Origin: Gemmatimonadota bacterium
GTDB taxonomy: Bacteria; JAAXHH01
Assembly: GCA_009837395.1 (NCBI GenBank)
Contig: VXTP01000026.1
Coordinates: 1 to 33,086, forward strand
Reading direction: 5' to 3'
Length of the DNA stretch: 33,086 nt
Shown here in pieces: positions 1 to 7,351 of this stretch (within the stretch, counting starts at the first letter, position 1; each line of letters starts with the position of its first letter). The notes beneath the pieces were generated by a model, which ran no database searches, was not told the DNA's origin, and saw only the letters and a program-made list of their open reading frames with translations. The position numbers were made by a program, and so were the translations under genes.

Positions 1-2
1 GG

Positions 3-209
3 TTCGGGCGGTACATGATGGAGGTCCTGCTGCGGGAAATGCATCAGCTCGGATACCGCCACGCGACCACCCAGGCGAACACGGGCAGCCCCCGGCCCAT
101 TCTTCTGTACACCAACATGGGATACCGGGTCGTAGACACCAACTACCAGTATTTCAAGGATTTTGAGCGGGAGATACCACTGGAGGTATTCAAAGAGGTT
201 GGGTTCTAG
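3..209 (+). CDS. GNAT-family N-acetyltransferase, C-terminal fragment (5' end outside window)
   Basis: The reading frame is open from base 3 and runs to a TAG at 207-209, so the gene starts before the window. The visible 68 residues begin FGRYMMEVLLREMHQLGY and contain LLYTNMGYRVVDTNYQYFKDF. This matches the end of the GNAT fold: the helix after the acetyl-CoA loop, then the 'x-LYxxxGFxxxxxxxxYxK' strand and tail. Known for the family: transfer of acetyl from acetyl-CoA to an amine. The acceptor cannot be told from this part. It converges on the transketolase gene, whose stop is 46 bases further on. Family-level confidence is moderate because only the C-terminus is present. Confidence 0.7.
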   Translation, partial: FGRYMMEVLLREMHQLGYRHATTQANTGSPRPILLYTNMGYRVVDTNYQYFKDFEREIPLEVFKEVGF

Positions 210-222
210 CAGGCTGGCTTCT

Positions 223-281
223 GATCACCCGCCTGCCGCGAGCAGCGCCTGACGATCACTTGCCTGCCGCGAGCAGCGCCT
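223..281. repeat. 31-bp tandem duplication of the transketolase 3' tail
   Basis: Bases 223-250 and 254-281 match except at two positions (period 31). The inner copy is the last codons of the transketolase gene (ALLAAGK-stop). The outer copy would read ALLAAGG-stop, so both copies keep a stop codon. Only the inner copy is translated. Confidence 0.85.
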
Positions 282-2328
282 TCGCCCTGCCGGCGATGTT
301 CTCTGCCGTGAAGCCCAGGTGCTCGAACACGTCCTGGTAAGGCGCCGACGCGCCGAAGCGTTCCAGGCCGATGACGTCGCCCCGCGGGCCCACGTACCGT
401 TCCCAGCCCAGCGTGACGCCGGGTTCCACGGCCAGGCGCGCGGTGACCGACGCGGGAAGCACGGACTCCCGATATTCCCCGGTCTGCGCTTCGAACAGTT
501 CCCAGCTCGGCATGCTGACCACGCGCGCGGCTACGCCTTCACCCGTCAGCGTTTCACGGGCCTCGAGCGCCAGGTGAACCTCCGAACCGGAAGCGATGAG
601 GATCACGTCCGGCGTTCCGTCGGAGTCGGCAAGGACGTAGGCGCCCCGGTGAAGGCCGTCGGCGGGCGCCAGACCCCTGGTGGGCGCCAGACCCTCGGTG
701 GGTGCCAGACCCTCGGTGGGTGCCGCGCCGTTTCCTTCCCGGTTCAGTACGGGCAGTTTCTGCCGGGTCAGGGCAAGGGCGACAGGGCCGTCCGTGCGCC
801 TTAGCGCCGCCACCCAGGCTTCCGCTGTTTCGGCAGCGTCGGCGGGGCGGATCAGGGTCAGGTTGGGGATGGCCCGCAGCGCCATGTAGTGCTCGATGGG
901 CTGGTGGGTCGGACCGTCCTCGCCCAGTCCCACGCTGTCGTGGGTGAATACGTAGACCGGCGCGATGCCCATGAGGGCCGCCAGGCGAATGGCCGGGCGC
1001 ATATAGTCCGAGAACACGAGGAACGTGCCGGCGTAGGGGCGCAGACCCCCGTGGAGCGCCATCCCGTTCAGCGCGGAGGCCATGGCGTGTTCGCGCACGC
1101 CGAAGTGCAGGTTGCGGCCTGCGTAGTTTCCGGCGGTGTAGTTCGATTCGGCTTCCACCATGGTGTTGTTGGACCCGGCCAGGTCCGCCGAACCACCCAA
1201 CAGGCCCGGGATGCGCTGGGACAGTGCGTTGATGGTCACGCCGGACGCCTGCCGCGTGGCCATGTCCCCCTGGTCGGGCGAAAAGGTCGGGAGGTTTTCG
1301 TCCCAGCCAGCCGCCAGTTCCCCGTCCATAGCCCGCTGCCAGGTATCCGTCAGTTCGGGAAAGGCTTCCGCGTAGGCATGGACGGCCTGACGCCAGGCCA
1401 GTTCCCATCCCTTGCCGTAGGGGACCATCTGCTGGAACCAGTCACGCACGTCCTCCGGGACGAGAAACTTCGGTTTCAACGGCCACCCGAGGTTTTGCTT
1501 GGTCAGTTCGACTTCCTCTTCGCCGAGGGGCTCGCCGTGGGCCTTGGACGTGCCGGCCTTGTTGGGACTGCCGTAGCCGATGACCGTGCGGCACACGATG
1601 ATCGAGGGTCGATCCGTCTCGTTCCGCGCCATTTCGACCGCGGCTTCGACCCGGGCGAGGTCGTTGCCGTCCAGGACCCGCTGCACGTGCCACCCGTAGG
1701 AGTCGAAGCGCAGGCCCGTGTTCTCCGAGAAGGCCAGGTCCGTGCCGCCGTCGATCGTGATGCTGTTGTCCAGGTAGAGGACGATCAGCTTGCCCAGGCC
1801 GAGGTGCCCCGCGAGGGAGCAGGCCTCGGAGGCGACGCCCTCCATCATGTCGCCGTCGCTGGCGATGACATAGGTGTAGTGGTCGACGATCTCGTGGCCG
1901 GGGCGGTTGTACCGGGCCGCCAGGTGGGCCTCGGCCATGGCCATGCCCACGGCGTTCGCGATGCCCTGCCCGAGCGGTCCGGTGGTGGTCTCCACGCCGG
2001 GCGTATCGCCGTACTCGGGATGGCCGGGCGTCTGGCTTTCCCACTGCCGGAAGTTCCTGATCTCATCGAGGGAGAGGTCGTAGCCGGTGAGATGGAGCAT
2101 GGCGTAGAGCAGCATGGACCCGTGCCCGCCGGAGAGCACGAAGCGGTCGCGGTTCGGCCAGTCGGGATTCTTCGGATTGTACCGCATGAGGCGCGTCCAC
2201 AGTACGTAGGCGATGGGCGCGGCTTCCATGGGAAGGCCTGGGTGGCCGCTGTTGGCCTGCTGGACGGCGTCGACGGCCAGCATGCGGATGGTGTTGATGC
2301 ATCGTTGCTCGAGATCGTGTTCTGACAC
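256..2328 (-). CDS. tkt: Transketolase
   Basis: Thiamine-diphosphate enzyme of the non-oxidative pentose phosphate pathway that moves two-carbon ketol units between sugar phosphates in the cytoplasm. At 690 residues it is near the usual length (about 660-670). Visible motifs are NSGHPGLPM near residue 27, the ThDP/Mg motif SDGDMMEG near 157 followed by [28 protein letters not shown] in the Pyr domain, and [14 protein letters not shown]. The start is GTG at 2328, with AAAAGGA about 8 bases upstream in the mRNA. Odd feature: a loop after [13 protein letters not shown] carries a six-residue repeat (APTEGL-type, four units) that accounts for part of the extra length. The gene lies 104 bases downstream of the FGGY kinase on the same strand, so a kinase-transketolase transcription unit is likely. 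Confidence 0.96.
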   Translation of the reverse strand: MSEHDLEQRCINTIRMLAVDAVQQANSGHPGLPMEAAPIAYVLWTRLMRYNPKNPDWPNRDRFVLSGGHGSMLLYAMLHLTGYDLSLDEIRNFRQWESQTPGHPEYGDTPGVETTTGPLGQGIANAVGMAMAEAHLAARYNRPGHEIVDHYTYVIASDGDMMEGVASEACSLAGHLGLGKLIVLYLDNSITIDGGTDLAFSENTGLRFDSYGWHVQRVLDGNDLARVEAAVEMARNETDRPSIIVCRTVIGYGSPNKAGTSKAHGEPLGEEEVELTKQNLGWPLKPKFLVPEDVRDWFQQMVPYGKGWELAWRQAVHAYAEAFPELTDTWQRAMDGELAAGWDENLPTFSPDQGDMATRQASGVTINALSQRIPGLLGGSADLAGSNNTMVEAESNYTAGNYAGRNLHFGVREHAMASALNGMALHGGLRPYAGTFLVFSDYMRPAIRLAALMGIAPVYVFTHDSVGLGEDGPTHQPIEHYMALRAIPNLTLIRPADAAETAEAWVAALRRTDGPVALALTRQKLPVLNREGNGAAPTEGLAPTEGLAPTRGLAPADGLHRGAYVLADSDGTPDVILIASGSEVHLALEARETLTGEGVAARVVSMPSWELFEAQTGEYRESVLPASVTARLAVEPGVTLGWERYVGPRGDVIGLERFGASAPYQDVFEHLGFTAENIAGRAKALLAAGK
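658..729. repeat. Four 18-bp tandem units inside tkt
   Basis: Units at 658-675, 676-693, 694-711 and 712-729 (plus-strand form like CTCGGTGGGTGCCAGACC) encode a degenerate hexapeptide repeat [18 protein letters not shown]. The repeat is in frame and sits in a loop between the Pyr and C-terminal transketolase domains. Confidence 0.9.
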
Positions 2329-2432
2329 GGTACGCGTCCTTTTCGGTTCGTATTGTAGTTGCGGCTCGTTAATGCGGTTCGTTTGTTCAAGTTCGCCAGT
2401 TTCAGACGCCCGCTAAGATACAACCCGGCCCC

Positions 2433-4037
2433 TCAACTGTCCATCATCATATCGTACAGGTCCTGCTGCCGTTTCATCGCTTCCCGGTAGCGGTCCCGGT
2501 TCGCCGGATCCGGCTCAAAGGTCTTGCCCAGGGGGGCTGGCGCGGCGGCCAGGTCTTCCAGCGCGCCGGAGGCCTCCAGCGCCAGCAACGCGGCGCCGCG
2601 GCTCGAGGCCTCGGTCACGGTCGAGGCGGTGATGGGCCGCTCCAGGACATCGGCCAGCATCTGCATCCAGGCGGGCGACTGCAGCAGGCCGGCACCCGAT
2701 GCGACGATCTCGCCGGTGTCTCCCCAGATCGACCGCAACCGGTCATGGATATTCGCGAAACAGTAAGCCGTGGCCTCCAGGCTGGCCCGCATGACGTCCA
2801 GCGGCGTGGTGTGTAGCGTCATGCCAGTTATGGCCGCCCGGGCGGCGTCGTGCCAGCCCGGACTGCGTTCGCCCGCCCAGAAGGGCAGCACCGTGAGGCC
2901 GTGGCTGTCCGGCGCCATCCCGCCCAGGTCCCGTTCGACCCGCTGCTCGTCGGCCAGGCGCAGCGTGTCGCGCATCCAACCATAGACGTTCCCGCCATTG
3001 CTCAGGGCGCCGCCCATGAGGATCCTGCGCCGGTCCGACCGGTAACACCACAGTCCGTCCGGGATCGTGAACTCCGCGGCACGCCGCATGATCCGCATGG
3101 CGCCGGAAGTGCCCACCATCAGGGCGATGCGGTCCTCGTCCACGCAGCCGCTGCCGATGTTGTTACAGGCGCCGTCGCCGATGGCCGGATACCAGGACGC
3201 TCCGGCCAGGGCGGGCCAGCGGGAAGCGAATTCACCCTTCAGGCCCCGTACCGGTTCGTCCACGTCGGTTACCGGCGTCAACTGGTCCCGCGCCACCGGC
3301 AGCGCGGCCAGCGTCTCGTCGTCCCAGTCGCACCGGTGGGCGTTGAACAACCCGGTGCCGGATGCCATGGATACGCTGCAGGCCGGCGCGCCGAACCACT
3401 TGAGGAATAGGTATTCACCGATGGACATCCAGCGTTCCACCCGGGCGAACGTTTCGGGATCGGTCCGGGCGAACCAGCATATCTTGGCAGGCAGGTAGGA
3501 TGCGTGGAGCACGCACCCGGTGCGCCCGTGGGTGGAAGCGGCGTCGAGACGCTCGCCCAGTTCGGGGATGACCGTCCCTGGCCGCGTGTCGGCCCAGCTG
3601 ATCAGCGGGGTCACGGCGCGGTCTCCCTCCACGCCCACGACGTTGTGCCAGAACGTGGTCATGGCCACGCCGTCGATCGCTCCATGACCGTCCCCGGCAT
3701 GACCGGCCCCGGCCTGGACGCCCGTTGCCTGTCCGCTCCAGGCGCAGAAGTCGTCGAGCACCGAAGCCACCTCCGCCGCCAGGCGGTCCGCGTCGATGTG
3801 AACACCGCCGTCCGGCGTGGTATCCATGTCGTAGGTTTTTTGAAAGGCGGGAGATGCGATCCGGGCCGTCCGGTCGAAGAGGATCGCCCGTACGGACGAC
3901 GTGCCGATGTCGATGGCCAGCACGAGGGGCGACTGTGTCGAGTCGGGGGACGGCTGAATCGGGTCGCGGGGCGCCCTTGTAGCGGTTCGGGGCAACTGAG
4001 TCGAGTCGCGGGACGGCTGTATCGGGTCGCGGGGCAT
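2433..4037 (-). CDS. FGGY-family carbohydrate kinase, gluconokinase-like
   Basis: ATP-dependent sugar kinase of the FGGY/actin-like ATPase fold (534 residues from this start; family usually about 490-520). The phosphate-1 motif AIDIGTSSVRAILFD is near residues 41-55. VAMTTFWHNVVGV, SWADTR, ASGTGLFN and the second-domain GDGACNNIGSG...MVGTSGAMR follow in order. The ASGTGLFN stretch and general order resemble gluconate kinases, but xylulokinase or another sugar kinase remains possible. A longer frame begins at 4193, but that codon lies upstream of a strong promoter (4146-4174), so I chose the ATG at 4037. Residues 2-37 are a repeat-derived leader with no counterpart in the family, so a start closer to LVLAIDIG is also possible. 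Transketolase follows on the same strand, consistent with feeding gluconate or a pentose into the pentose phosphate pathway. Confidence 0.85.
   Translation of the reverse strand: MPRDPIQPSRDSTQLPRTATRAPRDPIQPSPDSTQSPLVLAIDIGTSSVRAILFDRTARIASPAFQKTYDMDTTPDGGVHIDADRLAAEVASVLDDFCAWSGQATGVQAGAGHAGDGHGAIDGVAMTTFWHNVVGVEGDRAVTPLISWADTRPGTVIPELGERLDAASTHGRTGCVLHASYLPAKICWFARTDPETFARVERWMSIGEYLFLKWFGAPACSVSMASGTGLFNAHRCDWDDETLAALPVARDQLTPVTDVDEPVRGLKGEFASRWPALAGASWYPAIGDGACNNIGSGCVDEDRIALMVGTSGAMRIMRRAAEFTIPDGLWCYRSDRRRILMGGALSNGGNVYGWMRDTLRLADEQRVERDLGGMAPDSHGLTVLPFWAGERSPGWHDAARAAITGMTLHTTPLDVMRASLEATAYCFANIHDRLRSIWGDTGEIVASGAGLLQSPAWMQMLADVLERPITASTVTEASSRGAALLALEASGALEDLAAAPAPLGKTFEPDPANRDRYREAMKRQQDLYDMMMDS
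3684..3713. repeat. Two 15-bp tandem units in the FGGY kinase
   Basis: ATGACCGTCCCCGGC (3684-3698) is followed directly by ATGACCGGCCCCGGC (3699-3713), read on the plus strand. It is in frame and encodes part of a Gly/Ala/His-rich loop (AGAGHAGDGHG). Confidence 0.8.
3927..4034. repeat. 63-bp-period duplication encoding the kinase N-terminal leader
   Basis: The leader peptide contains PRDPIQPSRDSTQ and, 21 residues later, PRDPIQPSPDSTQ, so the DNA repeats with a 63-bp period. It lies between the chosen start codon and the conserved kinase fold, making the kinase N-terminus longer than normal. Confidence 0.8.
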
Positions 4038-4145
4038 GGACGATGCCTGACATCCGGATCGATGATATAATCGCGTCCTGGCGCCGTGCGGACCGGCCGT
4101 GATCATCGGACGCGGATAGAGGAGCGGGAAAGGGCTGCAGGCCGT

Positions 4146-4174
4146 ATTATATCGTCGGGCGGAGCGCGTTTCAA
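4146..4174 (-). promoter_or_regulatory. Sigma70-like promoter for the FGGY kinase-tkt unit
   Basis: On the minus strand, TTGAAA (4174-4169, 5/6 to TTGACA) is followed after 17 bases by TATAAT (4151-4146, 6/6). Transcription would start near 4139, about 100 bases upstream of the kinase ATG at 4037. This also argues against the longer frame starting at 4193. Confidence 0.65.
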
Positions 4175-4200
4175 GCCAAAAGCGCCTGGCCAAGAAAGGA

Positions 4201-4230
4201 TTGACAGGCGGGCTTCGGGCGCGTTATTTA
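4201..4230 (+). promoter_or_regulatory. Candidate sigma70-like promoter for the aldolase gene
   Basis: A perfect TTGACA at 4201-4206 is followed after 18 bases by a weak -10, TATTTA (4225-4230). It lies 70-100 bases upstream of the aldolase ATG, divergent from the kinase promoter 27 bases away. The -35 is convincing and the -10 is weak. Confidence 0.5.
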
Positions 4231-4300
4231 CAGCGTTCTGCGAAATCGATGAAACATTAGGCAATACCGAAGTAAACCGGTCGAGGAGTTACAACAGAAG

Positions 4301-5326
4301 ATGTCTTCCAAACTGAGTGAGGTCGCCCGTGCCATGGTCGCCCCGGACAAGGGGATCCTGGCCGCGGACGAAAGCAGCGGCACCATAAGGCAACGGTTCA
4401 ATGCCATCGGACTGCCGTCGACGAAGGAGAACCGCCGCGCTTACCGCCACATGCTGTTCACCACCGAAGGCATGGAGCAATTCATAAGCGGCGTCATCCT
4501 CTACGACGAGACCTTGCGCCAGAAGGCCCTGGACGAAGCCGAAACGCCCTTTCCCAGACTATTGTCCGACAAAGGCGTGATTCCGGGCATCAAGGTGGAT
4601 ACCGGCATCCATGACCTGGCCGGATTTCCCGGAGAGAAAGTCACCGAGGGGCTCGACGGCCTGCGTGCGCGCCTGACCCGGTACGGTAAGCTGGGCGCCC
4701 AATTCGCCAAGTGGCGGGCGGTCATTACCGTCGGGAAAGGCATTCCCACAGACGTCTGTATCGACGCCAACGCCCATGCCCTCGCGCGTTACGCCGCGCT
4801 GTGCCAGGAATGCGGCATCGTACCGATCGTCGAACCCGAGGTGCTGATGGACGGCGACCACAACATCTACCGGTGCGACGAGGTTACCGGCGTCACGCTG
4901 CGGCAGGTGTTCGAGGCCCTGGCCGTGCACGAGGTCAAGCTGGATGGGATCGTCCTGAAACCCAGCATGGTCATCTCGGGTTCGAAATGTCCCGAACAGG
5001 CTTCTGTGGAGGAAGTCGCGCGCCGCACGGTAAACAATTTCCTGCGCAACATCCCGCGTGAGGTACCCGGCGTCGCCTTCCTGTCGGGCGGGCAGTCCTC
5101 CGAGACCGCCACGGCGCACCTGAACGCCATGAATCACATGTTCGGTGAGCTGCCATGGGAACTCAGTTTCTCCTTCGGCCGCGCACTGCAGGCGGCCCCG
5201 TTGCGGGCATGGGGTGGAGATCCCGCCCGTTTCAAGGCGGGTCAAGAAGCCTTTTTCCACCGTGCCATGTGCAACAGCGCCGCCCGGACCGGTACGTACA
5301 GCGCCGACATGGAAACCGCGGCATAA
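4301..5326 (+). CDS. Class I fructose-bisphosphate aldolase
   Basis: Schiff-base aldolase that cleaves fructose 1,6-bisphosphate to glyceraldehyde 3-phosphate and dihydroxyacetone phosphate in the cytoplasm. At 341 residues it has the length of the eukaryote-like class I type. Landmarks are LAADESSGTI at residues 20-29, AKWRAVI with K137, PIVEPEVL with E178, and DGIVLKPSMVISG with K220 as the predicted Schiff-base lysine. SGGQSSETATAHLNAMN and the FSFGRALQ phosphate-binding stretch follow. The start ATG at 4301 has GAGGAG about 12 bases upstream. It is divergent from the FGGY kinase/transketolase unit, so sugar-phosphate enzymes leave a shared control region in both directions. The HisC-like gene follows on the same strand after 73 bases of repeat-rich spacer. 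Confidence 0.96.
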   Translation: MSSKLSEVARAMVAPDKGILAADESSGTIRQRFNAIGLPSTKENRRAYRHMLFTTEGMEQFISGVILYDETLRQKALDEAETPFPRLLSDKGVIPGIKVDTGIHDLAGFPGEKVTEGLDGLRARLTRYGKLGAQFAKWRAVITVGKGIPTDVCIDANAHALARYAALCQECGIVPIVEPEVLMDGDHNIYRCDEVTGVTLRQVFEALAVHEVKLDGIVLKPSMVISGSKCPEQASVEEVARRTVNNFLRNIPREVPGVAFLSGGQSSETATAHLNAMNHMFGELPWELSFSFGRALQAAPLRAWGGDPARFKAGQEAFFHRAMCNSAARTGTYSADMETAA

Positions 5327-5344
5327 CCTGGCCAGCTTGGCCAA

Positions 5345-5380
5345 CCAAGCGAGCCCGGCCAGCCAAGCGAGCCCGGCCAG
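5345..5380. repeat. Perfect 18-bp tandem duplication between aldolase and aminotransferase genes
   Basis: The same 18 bases (CCAAGCGAGCCCGGCCAG) occur at 5345-5362 and 5363-5380, with a shorter related CCCGGCC right after. If the aminotransferase frame were extended upstream this would read as a QASPAS-type repeat, but it is more likely untranslated spacer. Confidence 0.9.
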
Positions 5381-5399
5381 CCCGGCCGCGCCGGATCCG

Positions 5400-6497
5400 A
5401 TGTCCAGACCCCCTTACTCCGAAATCGTCGAGAACCTGCCTTCCGTGACCCCCTTCGTGGGTCCCGAGACCATCGAACGTCAGCAGGGAAAACCGTTCCG
5501 GGTGCGCATCGGCGCCAACGAAAGCGCCTTCGGCGTATCGCCCCGGGCCGCGGCGGCCATGAGCGAAGCCGCGCGAGGCGTCGCCTGGTACTGCGACCCG
5601 GAAGGCTATGAACTGCGGGCCGAACTGGCCGCGATGCACGGCGTGGACATCGAGAACGTGACCCTCGGCGCCGGGATCGACGACCTGCTGGGACTGATCG
5701 TCCGCATGTACATGGACCCGGGCGACGCGGTCGCCGCGTCCCTCGGATGCTACCCCACCTTCGTCTACCACGTCGACGGCTTCGGCGGCAGGCTGGAAAC
5801 GGTGCCCTACCGCAACGACCGCAACGATTTGACGGCGCTGACGGACCTGGCCGCGAAACAGAAGGCCTCCATCCTCTACCTGTCCAATCCGGACAACCCG
5901 ACGGGTTCTTACTACGGCAGCAACGCCATCTCCGATCTCCTGGACCGCGTGCCGACCGATTGCCTCTTCATTCTTGACGAGGCCTACCTCGACTTCGTGC
6001 CGCCGGACACCATTCTCCCCATCGACGTGGAGGATCCCCGGCTGATCCGGGTGCGCACCTTCTCCAAGGCCCACGGAATGGCCGGCGCCCGGGTCGGTTA
6101 CGCCATCGCCCACCGGGACGTCATCCGGACCTTCGACAAAGTCCGATTGCATTTCGGCGTGAGCCTGGTAGCCCAGGCCGGCGCGCTGGCCTCCCTGCGC
6201 GACCCGGAATTCGTGGCGAGCGTGGTAAAAGCCGTGGAAGCGGGAAGGGAAGACTACCATGTGCTGGCCGGGGACGCGGGGATTTCTTCGCTGCCATCCC
6301 AGACCAATTTCGTCGCCTTCGATTTCGGTACGGGCGAACGGGCTGGCGCCGTGATGAATACCCTCATCGAGCGGGGCGTGTTCCTTAGAAAACCCGCCGC
6401 GCCGGGACTGGACCGCCTGGTCCGGGTCACGGTAGGCACGCCCGGTGACCGGGCCGTCTTCTCGGAGCTGTTCCGGGACGTCATGAACGGAGCGTAA
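5400..6497 (+). CDS. Histidinol-phosphate aminotransferase-like PLP enzyme
   Basis: Fold-type I PLP aminotransferase of the HisC branch, 365 residues. Visible landmarks are RIGANESAFGVSP at 36-48 (the N-terminal 'LNENP-like' region), YCDPEGYELRAELA near 64-77, LGAGIDDLL near 89-97, and NPDNPTG at 163-169 with N166. DEAYLDF (D193, Y196) and TFSKAHGMAGARVGYA follow, with K223 as the expected PLP lysine. The frame is open back to 5145, but that part overlaps the aldolase gene and then runs through the 18-bp repeat, so I chose the ATG at 5400 just before RPPYSEIVENL. No strong ribosome-binding site is visible. Known role of the family: transamination of histidinol phosphate or similar amino acids. 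No other his genes are in the window, so a different amino-acid substrate is equally possible. A PhyH dioxygenase gene follows. Confidence 0.85.
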   Translation: MSRPPYSEIVENLPSVTPFVGPETIERQQGKPFRVRIGANESAFGVSPRAAAAMSEAARGVAWYCDPEGYELRAELAAMHGVDIENVTLGAGIDDLLGLIVRMYMDPGDAVAASLGCYPTFVYHVDGFGGRLETVPYRNDRNDLTALTDLAAKQKASILYLSNPDNPTGSYYGSNAISDLLDRVPTDCLFILDEAYLDFVPPDTILPIDVEDPRLIRVRTFSKAHGMAGARVGYAIAHRDVIRTFDKVRLHFGVSLVAQAGALASLRDPEFVASVVKAVEAGREDYHVLAGDAGISSLPSQTNFVAFDFGTGERAGAVMNTLIERGVFLRKPAAPGLDRLVRVTVGTPGDRAVFSELFRDVMNGA

Positions 6498-6517
6498 GCC
6501 GCGGGCCGGGGCAATCG

Positions 6518-6581
6518 GGCCGGGGTAGGTGCGACGAGGCAGGCGGACAGGCCGGGGTAGGCGCGACGAGGCAGCCGGTCT
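6518..6581. repeat. 32-bp-period tandem duplication upstream of the PhyH gene
   Basis: The GGCCGGGGTAGG(T/C)GCGACGAGGCAG core starts at 6518 and again at 6550. It fills most of the spacer between the aminotransferase stop and the ribosome-binding site of the next gene. Confidence 0.85.
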
Positions 6582-6613
6582 GGGCAGGCAGACCGAAGGA
6601 GGACGCTCCAACG

Positions 6614-7351
6614 GTGGTCGATCTCGAATTCTTCAAGCAAAACGGCTACGTAAGTCTCGGACAGCCCTTTACCCCGGATGAGGTCGGCCGCTTCATCGAA
6701 CTGTATGACCGTGACCGGTTGGAGATGGGGTATTTCTGGCGGCCCATCGCCTTCGACGGCCACCAGAGCGTAAACTGCGAGCCGCTCATCTCCTCACCGG
6801 AATTCGACGGGCTGATCCGCCACCCCGCGCTCATCGAACCGATCGAGACTATCTTCCAGGGACCCAGTTGCCTCGCGGAAGCCTGCCTGCGTCACATGGC
6901 ACCGCATAAGGGCGACCCGGTGGAGGTCTGGCACCGGGACCGGAGCCACATGACCGACCGGCCCTACCGCTGCGGCTACCTCCAAATGATGCTCTACCTG
7001 TCCGACGTGACTGAGGAAACCCACTGCTTTTCCATATCGCCGGAATCCAGCGACAGGCCCATCCTGGACATCGAAGAACAGGTCGAAAAGCGGGGCGGGA
7101 TCCACCTCCACGGACCGGCCGGCACGGTCATCCTCTTCAACCTGTCCGTGGTCCACGCCGCCACCGTACGGAAAACCACCCACGAACGCAAGTCCGTCCA
7201 GGTCTACTACGGCCATCGCGGCGGAGCCGTCCTCAGCCAGTACACCACCATTCCCACCGGTCTCTGGCGCGACCACCCCGATCCTGAAGTGCGTGGATTC
7301 TACAGCCTGCTCAACACGCGTTCGCGGAAGTTTGCCGAGGCGTTCGGCTAA
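6614..7351 (+). CDS. Phytanoyl-CoA dioxygenase (PhyH) family protein
   Basis: Fe(II)/2-oxoglutarate-dependent oxygenase of the PhyH family, 245 residues, predicted cytoplasmic. The facial triad is visible: H107-x-D109 in VEVWHRDRSHM and the distal H181 in NLSVVHAATV. R192 in HERKSVQVYY is a likely 2-oxoglutarate anchor. The start is GTG at 6614, supported by a strong AAGGAGGA at 6596-6603, 10 bases upstream. The substrate is unknown. Bacterial members act on varied small molecules and not only on phytanoyl-CoA. The spacer from the aminotransferase gene carries a 32-bp duplication, and the stop codon overlaps the stop of the convergent PLP-enzyme gene (7348-7351). A second, quite different PhyH protein is at 26442-27278. 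Confidence 0.88.
   Translation: MVDLEFFKQNGYVSLGQPFTPDEVGRFIELYDRDRLEMGYFWRPIAFDGHQSVNCEPLISSPEFDGLIRHPALIEPIETIFQGPSCLAEACLRHMAPHKGDPVEVWHRDRSHMTDRPYRCGYLQMMLYLSDVTEETHCFSISPESSDRPILDIEEQVEKRGGIHLHGPAGTVILFNLSVVHAATVRKTTHERKSVQVYYGHRGGAVLSQYTTIPTGLWRDHPDPEVRGFYSLLNTRSRKFAEAFG

Noticed and set aside
889-2325. Plus-strand open frame (478 codons) opposite transketolase
   Set aside because: Antisense shadow; no domain features and the minus strand is a clear transketolase.
4066-4071. Perfect TATAAT on the plus strand inside the kinase/aldolase spacer
   Set aside because: The nearest -35-like element (CTGACA, 4047-4052) is only 13 bases away, too close for a sigma70 promoter.
4038-4193. Upstream extension of the FGGY kinase
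   Set aside because: The codon at 4193 lies upstream of the predicted promoter at 4146-4174, and the added residues have no family counterpart.
5145-5399. Upstream extension of the aminotransferase
   Set aside because: Overlaps the aldolase gene and the 18-bp repeat; conserved sequence begins only after the ATG at 5400.
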